Source: Bin52 sp965243345 (GTDB lineage Bacteria; Pseudomonadota; Alphaproteobacteria; Thalassobaculales; Thalassobaculaceae). From it: a stretch of 64,000 nt of DNA. Location of the stretch: the NCBI GenBank assembly GCA_965243345.1, contig CBDEUR010000003.1, positions 1,178,001 to 1,242,000 of the forward strand, in the 5' to 3' direction. Positions 23,849-33,691 of the stretch are shown piece after piece; positions within the stretch are counted from its first letter, which is position 1; each line of letters starts with the position of its first letter. The translations under genes were made by a program, and so were the position numbers. A model generated the notes under the pieces. That model was not told where the DNA came from and did not search any database. It was given only the letters and a program-made list of their open reading frames with translations.

Positions 23849-24721
23849 TCAGGTTCCGGCGTGCCGTTCGACGAGATCCGCAAGTGCCAGGACCTCCTCC
23901 GGAGTCGAGGCCCAGGTGCCGGTCCCTCCCATCGGACTGGACGGAACCATCACCCGTTCGACGCCCATGCGCGCGAGTGCCGGCATATCCGCCGGGTCCT
24001 CGGGCATCGAGACGGTGAACGGAACCTCGGACGGATCCCGGCCGTGCTCGCGCGCGGCCGCATGGACGAGGTCGAACAGGTCCCGGGGAGCACCCCGGGC
24101 CGGGAAGAAGCCGTCGCCCAGACGCCCGGCGCGGCGCGCCGCGGCTTTCGAATGGCCGCCGACGATGATCGGGACCGATCCGTTTGCAGGCTGCGGCCGG
24201 CAGTAGACCGGGTCGAAGTCGACCAGGGTCCCGTGGTACTCGGCCGCCCCGGTTGCACTCCACAGCGCGCGCATCGCCGCGATGCACTCGTCGGTCCGGG
24301 GACCGCGGTCCCCGAACGGGACCCCGATGGCGTCGAACTCCTCCTCGAGCCAGCCCACGCCGATGCCGAGGTCCACGCGTCCGCCCGAGAGTGCGTCGAG
24401 GCTTGCGATCTGCTTTGCTGTCACCACCGGGTTGCGCTGGGGCACGATCAGGATTCCGGTGGCAAGCCGGATCCGCGTGGTCACCGCCGCGATCCAGGCC
24501 ATGTAGATGAGTGGATCGGGCAACTGCATGTCTTCCCGCCCGTCACCCATCCGTCCCGAGGAGCCATAGGGATAGGTCGACCGGTAGCCCTGGGGTACGA
24601 CGACATGGTCGACCGTCCAGATGCTCTCGAAACCGGCCTCCTCGGCCGCCTGCGCGATCGCGATCGCGTTGTCGGGCGCAACGTTGCGCCCGGTATTTGC
24701 GTAACGAAGACCGAACTTCAT
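23849..24721 (-). CDS. LLM-class flavin/F420-dependent oxidoreductase
   Basis: A 290-residue luciferase-like TIM-barrel protein of the F420-associated LLM group. Typical phrases are the N-terminal MKFGLRYANTGRNVAPD, EEAGFESIWTVDHVVVP, the barrel segment LATGILIVPQRNPVVTAKQI, LDALSGGRVDLGIGVGWLEEEF, and PIIVGGHSKAAARRAGRLGDG near the C-terminus. Members oxidise or reduce small substrates with F420 or FMN; F420 use in this organism is not shown. The ATG at 24721 follows gaggaag on the minus strand. It is enclosed between two tRNA-Glu genes on the opposite strand. Confidence 0.92.
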   Translation of the reverse strand: MKFGLRYANTGRNVAPDNAIAIAQAAEEAGFESIWTVDHVVVPQGYRSTYPYGSSGRMGDGREDMQLPDPLIYMAWIAAVTTRIRLATGILIVPQRNPVVTAKQIASLDALSGGRVDLGIGVGWLEEEFDAIGVPFGDRGPRTDECIAAMRALWSATGAAEYHGTLVDFDPVYCRPQPANGSVPIIVGGHSKAAARRAGRLGDGFFPARGAPRDLFDLVHAAAREHGRDPSEVPFTVSMPEDPADMPALARMGVERVMVPSSPMGGTGTWASTPEEVLALADLVERHAGT

Positions 24722-25085
24722 TTCTTCCTCCCGGCGAATGAGCGGGGATTATACCCACCATGGAAACGACTTCATCCGCGAGTTCGTTCCAGGCCGGCAG
24801 GACGGGCCTTCCACCTGCTTCCAGGACCGAATCGTGCGGCTCGTGCCGCGGGAACGGCTGGAATGCGCGAGACGGGGGTCCGCCGGGGACCGGTGCAACC
24901 TTCGCGGCGGTGCGGAACCGGGAGCCCCGGTCGCACACCGGTCGATCGGTAACCGCCGGACTCCCTGCACCTTGAGCAATGCCGGACGGCCGTGTTTCCG
25001 GACTGTCCTGCCGGCCCGGTCGCCGTTCGGTGACGCGGCGGCCCGGCTTGCAACCCGTACGCGAACGCGATAGAAGCGACGGGAT
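24722..25085. other. Intergenic region before the second tRNA-Glu
   Basis: A 364-base gap with no recognisable gene. It holds a GC-rich imperfect hairpin around ACCGGG-agc-CCCGGT (about 24917-24931) and the promoter of tRNA-Glu(CTC) at its right end. Open frames across it show no family resemblance and are judged random. Confidence 0.45.
25048..25076 (+). promoter_or_regulatory. Putative tRNA-Glu(CTC) promoter
   Basis: TTGCAA (25048-25053) and TAGAAG (25071-25076) lie 17 bases apart. The predicted start is near 25083, so the transcript would begin only a few bases before the mature tRNA. Confidence 0.5.
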
Positions 25086-25161
25086 GACCCCTTCGTCTAG
25101 CGGTCCAGGACAACGGCCTCTCACGCCGTAAACACGGGTTCGAGTCCCGTAGGGGTCACCA
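25086..25161 (+). tRNA. tRNA-Glu (anticodon CTC)
   Basis: A 76-base cloverleaf. The acceptor GACCCCT (25086-25092) pairs with AGGGGTC (25151-25157); the anticodon stem ACGGC/GCCGT encloses CTCTCAC, giving anticodon CTC, and the CCA end is encoded. It is closely similar to the tRNA-Glu(TTC) 1.3 kb upstream, with the same acceptor and T-arm stems, which suggests duplication. Reads GAG. Confidence 0.97.
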
Positions 25162-25215
25162 GTTCCTCCTGCGCGAAGCCATGCGCGACCCGGTCGATCT
25201 CGGAGGCGGACAGCC

Positions 25216-25626
25216 ATGGAAAAGGTCGTGAAGACGGATGCCGAATGGCGTGCGCAGCTCGACGAGGTCCAGTACCGGGTGACCCGGAAACACGCAACCG
25301 AACGGGCCTGGAGCGGCAAGTACGCGCACAACAAGGACGATGGCGTCTACGCCTGCGTCTGCTGCGGTCTCGAACTGTTCGACAGCGCCGCCAAGTTCGA
25401 ATCCGGTACCGGCTGGCCGAGCTTCTGGCGGCCGATCGACGATGAGGTGATCGGGGTCAGCGTCGACCGCAGTTTCTTCATGACGCGAACCGAGGTTCAC
25501 TGCGCGCGCTGCGATGCCCATCTCGGCCATGTCTTCGAGGACGGACCGCCGCCGACCGGCCTGCGGTACTGCATGAACTCGGCGTCGCTGAACCTGGTCG
25601 GCCGGGTGACCGACGCGGCCGAGTAA
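25216..25626 (+). CDS. msrB: Peptide methionine (R)-S-oxide reductase MsrB
   Basis: A 136-residue MsrB that reduces methionine-R-sulfoxide in proteins. The zinc site is formed by C47/C50 (ACVCC) and C96/C99 (CARC). The catalytic Cys is C119 in RYCMNSASL, and GTGWPSFWRP and HLGHVFEDGP are the core family motifs. The protein has no signal peptide, so it is cytoplasmic, and no MsrA is fused or adjacent. The start is the ATG at 25216 with the ribosome site ggaggcgga upstream. It lies 54 bases after tRNA-Glu(CTC). Confidence 0.97.
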   Translation: MEKVVKTDAEWRAQLDEVQYRVTRKHATERAWSGKYAHNKDDGVYACVCCGLELFDSAAKFESGTGWPSFWRPIDDEVIGVSVDRSFFMTRTEVHCARCDAHLGHVFEDGPPPTGLRYCMNSASLNLVGRVTDAAE

Positions 25627-25687
25627 CCGTCAAGGCGATGCCGCACCCCGGGTGACACCGCCCGTCCGCGTGGCGTGATCCCGGACC

Positions 25688-27238
25688 ATGACCTCCGCCG
25701 CACTCACGACCGAGGAACCGGTCGGGCTCCGGCACTGGCTCATCCTGCTCACCGTCCAGGTCACCACGCTGACCTTCGGCATGACGATCACGGCCGCCAA
25801 CGTGGTGCTGCCGCAGATCAAGGGCGCGCTTTCTGCCACCCCGGATCAGATCGCCTGGATCGTCACCGCCAACCTGGTGGCGACCGCGGTCGCGACTCCG
25901 CTCACCGGCTGGCTTGCCGGTACCTTCGGCTGGCGCCGGCTGCTGTTCGGCTCGCTCGCCGGCTTCGCCGTGTTCTCGACGCTGTGCGGGCTGGCTCCCT
26001 CGCTGGAGACGCTGGTGCTGTTCCGGGTCGGGCAGGGGGCCTTCGGCGCGCCGCTGATGCCGCTGGGCCAGGGGATGATCCTCGCGACCTTCCCGCGCAG
26101 GCTCCACCCGCTGGCCCTGATGGTCTGGGGAATGGGCGGTGTCCTGGGACCGGTACTGGGACCCATTCTCGGCGGCCAGCTGGCCGAGGCGCTCGACTGG
26201 CGCTGGGTCTTCTTCATGATCGTCCCACTGACGGTCTTCTGTCTGGTCGTCGCCGCCGTTTCGGTCGGAGACCAGGAACGCGGCACCTCCAGCCGGTTCG
26301 ACTTCACCGGGTTCGTCGCCCTGGCACTCGCCATCGGGGCGGCGCAGCTGATGCTCGATCGCGGACAGCGGCTCGACTGGTTCGAGTCGTGGGAGATCAT
26401 CATCGAGGCCGGGGTTGCCTCGGTCTGCCTGTATGTCTTCCTCGTGCACAGCTTCACCAGCGACCGGCCCTTCCTGAACCCCCGGCTGTTCCTCGACCGC
26501 AACTTCACCCTCGGATGCCTGGTCTCCTTCGTCATGGGCTGGCTCAGCTACACGCCCATGGTGCTGTTCCCGCCCTTGCTGCAGGAACTCAAGGGCTACC
26601 CGGATTCCCTGGTCGGCTACCTGATCTCCGCCCGCGGGATCGGAAACTGGGTGAGCTTCTTCATCGTGGTGCAGTTTACCCGCCGGTCTCCCAGGCTGTG
26701 CCTCGCCACCGGCCTCGCGCTCCAGGCCATTGCCGGTTTCGAGATGGCGCGCCTGGACATCAACATGACGCCGTTCGACGTGTTCTGGACCAACCTGGTG
26801 CAGGGCATCGGTTTCGGGCTCGCCTACACGCCGATGGCGACGCTGACCTTTGCCACCCTGGCTCCGCGGCACATGGTCGAGGGCTCGGCCGTGTTCACCC
26901 TGCTGCGCCATTTCGGCAGCAGCATCTTCATCTCGATCTCGGTCGTTCTGATGATCCAGTCATCGGCATGGTCCTATGCCGACATGTCGAGCCTGCTGAC
27001 CCTGTTCAGCGAACCGCTCCGCTTTCCCGATGTCACCGGCGCCTGGTCCGCCGGGGATGTCTCCGGCCTCGGGGCCCTGGATGGGGAGGTGCGCCGGCAG
27101 GCACAGCTGATCGGTTACCTGAACGCGTTTCACCTGTTCGGATTTGCCGCGCTGCTTGGTGTCCCGCTGTGCTTCCTGTTCACCACCGGGACGGCCCCGC
27201 CACCCTCTGCCCGGAGACGCTGGTGGCTGTGGCGTTGA
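25688..27238 (+). CDS. MFS transporter, DHA2 (14-helix drug:H+ antiporter) family
   Basis: A 516-residue membrane protein with about 14 predicted helices. The helix 1-2 region ITLTFGMTI...NVVLPQIKGALSATPDQIAW and WIVTANLVATAVATPLTGWL are typical of EmrB/QacA-type exporters, as are the motif A-like LAGTFGWRR loop and GQGAFGAPLMPLGQGMI. DHA2 proteins export drugs or metabolites with proton exchange. No EmrA-type membrane-fusion gene is adjacent. The next gene on the strand, a flavoprotein, begins 56 bases later; a functional link is possible but not shown. Confidence 0.92.
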   Translation: MTSAALTTEEPVGLRHWLILLTVQVTTLTFGMTITAANVVLPQIKGALSATPDQIAWIVTANLVATAVATPLTGWLAGTFGWRRLLFGSLAGFAVFSTLCGLAPSLETLVLFRVGQGAFGAPLMPLGQGMILATFPRRLHPLALMVWGMGGVLGPVLGPILGGQLAEALDWRWVFFMIVPLTVFCLVVAAVSVGDQERGTSSRFDFTGFVALALAIGAAQLMLDRGQRLDWFESWEIIIEAGVASVCLYVFLVHSFTSDRPFLNPRLFLDRNFTLGCLVSFVMGWLSYTPMVLFPPLLQELKGYPDSLVGYLISARGIGNWVSFFIVVQFTRRSPRLCLATGLALQAIAGFEMARLDINMTPFDVFWTNLVQGIGFGLAYTPMATLTFATLAPRHMVEGSAVFTLLRHFGSSIFISISVVLMIQSSAWSYADMSSLLTLFSEPLRFPDVTGAWSAGDVSGLGALDGEVRRQAQLIGYLNAFHLFGFAALLGVPLCFLFTTGTAPPPSARRRWWLWR

Positions 27239-27294
27239 CAGGATGAGCGATGCTGCGACGCTTGTACCAGCTGTGACGCAGTGGAGGACACGAC

Positions 27295-28464
27295 ATGGAC
27301 CGGTGCAGCCCGGATGGACCGCTCGAGCGCGCATGCGCGATTGGCCCGGAGATCGCGGCCGCCGCGCGCGCGATCGAGGAAACCCGGAGGATCCCCGAGC
27401 CGCTGCTCACGCGCATCCACGACGCCCGGCTGGCCCGGCTTCTGCTGCCCCGCTGCTACGGCGGCGAGGAAGTCACTCCCGTCTGCTACTTCGAAACCCT
27501 GTCCGAGATCGGGCGTCATGATGCATCCGTGGCATGGAACCTGTTCGTCGCCAACAGCGCCTGCCTGATCACGCCGTTCCTCGAGCCGGCCACGGCACGG
27601 CTGATCTACGCCGATCCCCGCGCCGTGATGGCCTGGGGGCCTCCCGATACCCAGCGGGCCCGGGCGGTCGATGGCGGCTACATCGTCAGCGGGACCTGGC
27701 ATTTTGCCAGCGGGTGCCGACAGGCGAACTGGATGGGAGCCCACTGCCAGGTGGAGGAGGCGGATGGCAGCGTGCGGTTGAACCGGCTGGGCCGGCCGGT
27801 GGTCCGCAGTTTCCTGTTTCCGGTCGAAGAGGCGGAGCGGCTCGATACCTGGCACACGCTCGGATTGCGCGGGACGGCTTCGGACAGTTACCGGGTCGAG
27901 AACCTGTTCGTGCCGGAGAGCCGGACCGGTACGAGGGAAGAGCCGGAGAACCGGCGCGTCGCCGGACCACTGTACTGGTTCACCCAGCAGGGTCTGTACG
28001 CCGTCGGCGTTGCGGCGGTTGCGCTGGGGACCGCACGCGGCATGTTCGAGGGACTGCAGGCACTCGCCCGGACCAAGACCCCGCGCGGAATGCCGAGGCT
28101 CGCCGACCAGTCCGCGGTCCGTGCCCTGGTCGCGCGATCCCACGCGCGGCTGTCGGCTTCCGGCGCCTGGATGTGCCGCATCCTCGACGAGCTGACCGCC
28201 ACCGCCGCCGATACCGGTGCCATGGGTCTCGAGGACCGGGCCCGGCTCAGGCTCGCGACGATCGAGGCCATCAGTTCGGCCATCTGGGTCGCCGACAGGA
28301 TCCACAGGGCGGCGGGCGTCTCCGCGATCTTTCACGGCGACGGGCCGTTCGAGCGCCGCTTCAGGGACATCCACACCCTGAGTCAGCAGGTGCAGTCGCG
28401 CGACGCCCATTTCGAGGAGGTGGGCGCGATCATGCTCGGACACCGGCCCGAGGTCTATTATTGA
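27295..28464 (+). CDS. Acyl-CoA dehydrogenase-like flavoprotein (possible group D monooxygenase)
   Basis: A 389-residue protein with the acyl-CoA dehydrogenase fold. N-terminal AAAARAIEETRRIPEPLLTR and LLLPRCYGGEEVTP, the beta-domain GGYIVSGTWHFASGCRQANW, and WHTLGLRGTASDSYRVENLF are characteristic of the branch that includes two-component flavin monooxygenases (HsaA, IacA-like) rather than beta-oxidation enzymes. The C-terminal helices include the AAGVSAIFHGDGPFERRFRDIH phrase. There is no flavin reductase partner nearby. The ATG at 27295 follows ggaggacacgac. The substrate is unknown. Confidence 0.88.
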   Translation: MDRCSPDGPLERACAIGPEIAAAARAIEETRRIPEPLLTRIHDARLARLLLPRCYGGEEVTPVCYFETLSEIGRHDASVAWNLFVANSACLITPFLEPATARLIYADPRAVMAWGPPDTQRARAVDGGYIVSGTWHFASGCRQANWMGAHCQVEEADGSVRLNRLGRPVVRSFLFPVEEAERLDTWHTLGLRGTASDSYRVENLFVPESRTGTREEPENRRVAGPLYWFTQQGLYAVGVAAVALGTARGMFEGLQALARTKTPRGMPRLADQSAVRALVARSHARLSASGAWMCRILDELTATAADTGAMGLEDRARLRLATIEAISSAIWVADRIHRAAGVSAIFHGDGPFERRFRDIHTLSQQVQSRDAHFEEVGAIMLGHRPEVYY

Positions 28465-28530
28465 GAGGGTGGTCGGTTATCCACTCGCACCTCACGCGGC
28501 AAGCGGCGGTGTCCGGCCGGATCGCTTCCG

Positions 28531-29457
28531 TCAGTCCCGGGGCGCGCCGTTCTCGTGCGGCGCCATGGCAGCCTGCACCACCCGGTGCGTGGGTGCCGGC
28601 ACGCCGCAGGCCTGCCCCAGCCGCACCACCGCACCGTTGAGCGCCGAGACCTCCAGGCGCTCGCCGCGCTCGAGTGCGGCCAGCATCGATGCCTTCATCT
28701 CCGCCGGCAGGGTGTCGAGCAGGGCAAGCGAGCGTTCCGCCTGGTCCAGCGGCAGGTCGACCCCGTGGCCGCGGGCGACCGCGATGGTCTCGGTGACGAG
28801 ATCCTCCATCAGCGCCCGGGTGGCGGGCGTGCTCCGGCACGGCCCGAGCGCCAGCCGGGTGAGGCAGTTCGCCCCGGCAAGGGTGCAGATCATCACCATC
28901 TTCTGCCACAGCTCGCGTTCGATGCTGCCCGGAACCGGACTGTCGAAACCGGCATCGGTGCATGCGGCCCGAAACGCGGCAACCCGCTCGCTGGGCCGGT
29001 CATCCATTTCGCCGACACGCAGGATGTGCAGCCGGTCGAAGTGACGGATCACGCCGGGCTGCTCGATCAGTGCGCTGATGTTGGCGACACCGCCCAGGAC
29101 GTGTCCCGCCCCCAGCCGCTGCTGCAGCAGGGTGATGTGCTCGATGCCGTTCAGCAGCGGGATGACCCTGGTGTCGGGACCGAGCACCGGGGCGATGGCG
29201 TCCGCGGCCTGCGCGCAGTCGTGGGCCTTCACGGTGAAAAGCACGAAGTCCGCAACCCCGAAGGTTCCCGGATCGTCGCTTGCTGCCGCCCCGTCGAGGT
29301 GAATGTCGCCATGCTGGCTCACCACCCGCAGCCCGGAATGCCGGATCGCGTCGAGATGCCGGCCGCGGGCGACAAACCCGACCTCGTGCCCGGCGGCGGC
29401 GAGCCGGCCACCGAAGTAACCGCCGACGCCGCCCGCACCCATGACCACGATCCTCAT
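28531..29457 (-). CDS. 2-dehydropantoate 2-reductase family protein (PanE-like)
   Basis: A 308-residue ketopantoate reductase-type protein with an N-terminal NADP motif MGAGGVGGYFGGRLAAAGHE, and the family phrases VKAHDCAQAADAIAPVLGPD, PLLNGIEHI and ELWQKMVMICTLAGANCLTRL. The C-terminal helical domain ends with LNGAVVRLGQACGVPAPTH. PanE makes pantoate for coenzyme A; many paralogues in catabolic clusters reduce other 2-keto acids, so panE itself is not asserted. It overlaps the following MFS gene by four bases, with which it is probably co-transcribed. Confidence 0.88.
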   Translation of the reverse strand: MRIVVMGAGGVGGYFGGRLAAAGHEVGFVARGRHLDAIRHSGLRVVSQHGDIHLDGAAASDDPGTFGVADFVLFTVKAHDCAQAADAIAPVLGPDTRVIPLLNGIEHITLLQQRLGAGHVLGGVANISALIEQPGVIRHFDRLHILRVGEMDDRPSERVAAFRAACTDAGFDSPVPGSIERELWQKMVMICTLAGANCLTRLALGPCRSTPATRALMEDLVTETIAVARGHGVDLPLDQAERSLALLDTLPAEMKASMLAALERGERLEVSALNGAVVRLGQACGVPAPTHRVVQAAMAPHENGAPRD

Positions 29458-30662
29458 GTCTCATCCCTCCTGCCCGGTGTCCGCAGCAGCAGCATTGCCG
29501 GCCCGAGTGCAATCCCGCCCATGACCAGGAAGGCGGCGGTGTAGCTGCCGGATGCCGCGATGATCGCCGAGAACACCATCGGACCGGTCGCCACGCCGAG
29601 AAAGGTAAAGGCGGACACCCCGCCGGTGGCGCGACCGACCAGTTCGGTCGGCATGATTCGGGCGATTTCACTGATATAGACCCCGTTCCACCCCGCAGCA
29701 ACCAGTCCCGCGAGCAGCGAAAGCAGCCAGATCAGCGGCCGTGGCCAGCTCGCGTCCAGCGCCACGAGCGCGATCGAGATCGCGAAGATGCCGAAACCCG
29801 TGACAGCCAGCAGCGGTCGTGCCGGCAGGATGCGATCGCTCACCCAGCCGAGCACCGGGCGGCCGAACATCCCGCCTGCGTGCATGACCGAAAACGTGGC
29901 TCCCGCCGTGACCGGGTCGAGCCCGGCCCGTTCGACGAGCACCACGACGTAGAACGAGAACAGTGACAGCTGCATCCACGCGTAGACAAAGGAGGCGAAC
30001 GCAAGCGGCCTCAGACCGGGGTCGGACAGCACCAGGCGGATGGCGACGCCGGTCTCGCCGACTCCGATCCTGTATCCGGACTGCCGGTCGGTGTCGTGGA
30101 CGGCCCGGAGCGGCTGGATCACGATGATGGCGACGACGAAGACGACGATGAGCGATGCGACCGCCCAGTCCCAGTCGAACCGGGCAGCGATCACCGGGAT
30201 CGTCAGCCCGAGCAGAAGTCCGCCGGCCGGCACGCCGGTCTGCTTGACCGAAAACGCCAGTCCCCGGTGCCGCGCGGGCGTCCGGCGTGCGAGCAGGTGG
30301 CTTGCCGCCGGCGTCGCGACCCCGTAGCCCATCCCGGCCGCGAAACCGCCGATGACGACCGCGGGCAGCCACCCGGTGACGGTCAGCGCCATTCCGCCGC
30401 CGCACAGCAGCAGGGCAATCTGGGTGGTCCGGACCGAGCCGTATCGCGCGACCACCGGTCCCGCGATGGAGGTGAGCGCGATGGCGCCGGCGAACACGAT
30501 GGCGGAATAGAGCCCGACGCGGCTCGTCTCGACATCGAGATGAACCGCAATCTGCGGCGCGAGCACCGGCACCGTCATGACGGCCATGGCCACCCCCACC
30601 TGGGCGAGCAGCATGGCCGCGAGGACGGTAAACGGGTGTGCGCGGACCGACGCGGCGCTCAC
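29454..30662 (-). CDS. MFS transporter (12-helix)
   Basis: A 402-residue major facilitator with twelve apparent helices. The first reads VLAAMLLAQVGVAMAVMTVPVLAP; the RYGSVRTTQIALLLCG and GMGYGVATPAASHLLARRTPA segments match the family, and the central loop contains the basic stretch DRQSGYRIGVG. The likely role is uptake or export of an organic acid or metabolite; the substrate is not determinable. It lies between a PanE-like gene (4-base overlap) and an SDR gene 15 bases upstream, forming a three-gene minus-strand unit. Confidence 0.9.
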   Translation of the reverse strand: MSAASVRAHPFTVLAAMLLAQVGVAMAVMTVPVLAPQIAVHLDVETSRVGLYSAIVFAGAIALTSIAGPVVARYGSVRTTQIALLLCGGGMALTVTGWLPAVVIGGFAAGMGYGVATPAASHLLARRTPARHRGLAFSVKQTGVPAGGLLLGLTIPVIAARFDWDWAVASLIVVFVVAIIVIQPLRAVHDTDRQSGYRIGVGETGVAIRLVLSDPGLRPLAFASFVYAWMQLSLFSFYVVVLVERAGLDPVTAGATFSVMHAGGMFGRPVLGWVSDRILPARPLLAVTGFGIFAISIALVALDASWPRPLIWLLSLLAGLVAAGWNGVYISEIARIMPTELVGRATGGVSAFTFLGVATGPMVFSAIIAASGSYTAAFLVMGGIALGPAMLLLRTPGRRDET

Positions 30663-30677
30663 CGGTACCGGTGCCGG

Positions 30678-31469
<792 letters not shown>

Positions 31470-31563
31470 GTCGTCTCTCTCCCGAGATGGTGTCCGGCAA
31501 CAGGATCGGGCCAAACCGGGCGAGGCGCAAGCGACGGGCGGGACGTGACGGCAGGGTGGGGGG

Positions 31564-33558
31564 TCAGATGTCCAGCGTCTCGACGAACCGGGCCTTCTCC
31601 TGGATGAAGGCGAACCGGCTGTCCGCCTTGCGTCCCATCAGGGTCTCGACCGTGGTCTCGAGCGCCTGGCGCTCCGTCGAACAGCCGGCCTCGCCGGCAC
31701 GCGGCGGGACCTCGACGCGGAGCAGGATGCGTCGTTCCGGATCCATGGTGGTTTCCCTGAGCTGGGCAGGCGGCATCTCGCCCAGTCCCTTGAACCGGCT
31801 GGTCTCGACCTTGCCGCGGCCGGAGAACCGCTCGGACAGCAGTTCCTCTCGGTGCGCGTCGTCGCGGGCATAGAGCGTAAGCCCGCCCTGGCTGAGGCGG
31901 TAGAGCGGCGGCATGGCGAGGTAGAGGTGCCCGTTCTCGATCAGCTGGGGTATTTCGCGAAAGAAGAACGTCATCAGCAGTGACGCGATGTGGGCGCCGT
32001 CGACATCGGCGTCTGTCATGATGATGACCCGCTCGTAGCGCAGCTCCTGCTCGCTGTACTGGCCGCCGCGGCCACAGCCAAGGGCCTGGACGAGGTCATT
32101 GAGCTCCTGGTTTCCGCGCAGCTTGTCCGACGAGGCGCTGGCAACATTGAGGATCTTGCCGCGCAGCGGAAGGATGGCCTGGGTGGCGCGGTCACGCGCC
32201 TGCTTGGCCGACCCGCCCGCCGAATCACCCTCCACCAGGAAGATCTCGGTGCCTTCGGCCTCGGTGCGGGTGCAGTCGGTCAGCTTGCCCGGCAGCCGCA
32301 CCCTGCGGGTGGCGGACTTGCGGCTGACCTCCTTCTGCCGGCGCCGGCGCAGCCGCTCCTCCATGCGTTCGGCGATCGAATCGATCAGCATCCCGGCAAC
32401 CGCCGGCTTGGCCGACAGCCAGTGGTCCAGGTTGTCCCGGATGGCCTGTTCGACCAGCCGGGTTGCCTCCCTGCTGGTCAGCCGGTCCTTGGTCTGGCCC
32501 TGGAACTGCGGGTCGCGCATGAAGACCGACAGCATTGCGCAGACCCCGCCGAGCACGTCGTCGGCGGTCAGGGCGGCGAGTTTCCGTCCGCTTCCCGTCA
32601 GCTCCGCGTAGGCGCGCACGCTGCGGGTCAGGGCCTGGCGCAGCCCGAGCTCGTGGGTGCCGCCATTCGGAGTGGGAATCGTGTTGCAGTAGCTGTGCAC
32701 GAAACCGTCGTCCGGGCCGTCGAGCCAGGTCACCGCCCACTCGACCCTCTCGCCCCCGGTCGAGGCGATCTCGCCCGAGAACAGGTCGGCGCCGATACGT
32801 GGACGATCTCCCAGCGTGGCGTGGAGGAAATCCGACAGGCCGCCGGGATACTGCAGCGTGTCGGTTGCGGGAATGTCCGGGTTCCCCGACAGCAGTTCGC
32901 CCGCACAGGACCAGCGAATCCGCACGCCGCGGAACAGGTAGGCCTTGGACCGGGCCATCCGGTAGAGCCGGGCCGGGCTGAACCGCGCACCGGAATCGAA
33001 GATGGTGTCGTCGGGGCGGAACCGGATCACGGTGCCGCGCCGGTTGTTCACCCGGCCCGCGGCCGCGAGCCCGCCCTCGGGCACGCCCTGGTGGAAGCGC
33101 TGGGTATACAGGGCGCGGTCGCGGGCGACCTCGACCTCGAGCACGGCGCTGAGCGCGTTGACCACGGAGATCCCGACCCCGTGCAGTCCGCCGGAGGTAC
33201 GGTACGCCGTTTCGGAGAACTTGCCGCCCGAGTGCAGCGTGGTGAGGATCACCTCGAGCGCCGACTTGTCGGGAAACCTCGGATGCGGGTCGACCGGAAT
33301 GCCGCGACCGTTGTCGCGCACCGTGACGGTCATGTCCGCGTCCAGTTCCAGGTCGATCTGGGTGGCGTGGCCGGCCACGGCCTCGTCCATGGCGTTGTCG
33401 AGGGCCTCGGTCGCGAGATGGTGCAGCGCCGTCTCGTCGGTCCCGCCGATGTACATGCCCGGCCGGCGCCGCACCGGTTCCAGCCCTTCCAGGACCTCGA
33501 TGTCCTTTGCTGTATATTCGTCGGGCGGCCGCAACGCGGCCTGGAACAGGTCGGCCAT
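31564..33558 (-). CDS. parE: DNA topoisomerase IV subunit B
   Basis: A 664-residue type IIA topoisomerase ATPase subunit. The GHKL domain has ATEALDNAMDEAVAGHA, DNGRGIPVDPHP and GGLHGVGISVVNALS; the TOPRIM domain has FLVEGDSAGGSAKQARDRAT and IIMTDADVDGAHI. With ParC it decatenates daughter chromosomes. The length and the LRGKILNVASAS region favour ParE over GyrB (which would be about 800 residues). ATG 33558 is the preferred start; another ATG lies 36 bases further upstream. It is divergent from the threonine-synthase-like gene, separated by 133 bases. Confidence 0.95.
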   Translation of the reverse strand: MADLFQAALRPPDEYTAKDIEVLEGLEPVRRRPGMYIGGTDETALHHLATEALDNAMDEAVAGHATQIDLELDADMTVTVRDNGRGIPVDPHPRFPDKSALEVILTTLHSGGKFSETAYRTSGGLHGVGISVVNALSAVLEVEVARDRALYTQRFHQGVPEGGLAAAGRVNNRRGTVIRFRPDDTIFDSGARFSPARLYRMARSKAYLFRGVRIRWSCAGELLSGNPDIPATDTLQYPGGLSDFLHATLGDRPRIGADLFSGEIASTGGERVEWAVTWLDGPDDGFVHSYCNTIPTPNGGTHELGLRQALTRSVRAYAELTGSGRKLAALTADDVLGGVCAMLSVFMRDPQFQGQTKDRLTSREATRLVEQAIRDNLDHWLSAKPAVAGMLIDSIAERMEERLRRRRQKEVSRKSATRRVRLPGKLTDCTRTEAEGTEIFLVEGDSAGGSAKQARDRATQAILPLRGKILNVASASSDKLRGNQELNDLVQALGCGRGGQYSEQELRYERVIIMTDADVDGAHIASLLMTFFFREIPQLIENGHLYLAMPPLYRLSQGGLTLYARDDAHREELLSERFSGRGKVETSRFKGLGEMPPAQLRETTMDPERRILLRVEVPPRAGEAGCSTERQALETTVETLMGRKADSRFAFIQEKARFVETLDI

Positions 33559-33691
33559 GGCTCCATCGAAGGCTGTGGTCGGATGCCGGAACACTACTAC
33601 ATCATGTGGCTCCGATCCAATCGGGACGCATGCGACACGGCCGGCCGGCCGGGTGCGGCCGGCCGGAAACCGGAGTGCGAGGGACGACGCG

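Noticed and set aside
25675..27246. Plus-strand open frame parallel to the MFS gene
   Set aside because: Wrong frame of the transporter; Arg/Pro-rich with no helices.
33002..33691. Upstream extension of the threonine-synthase-like gene
   Set aside because: The extension is antisense to parE and has no family resemblance; ATG 33692 has a good ribosome site.
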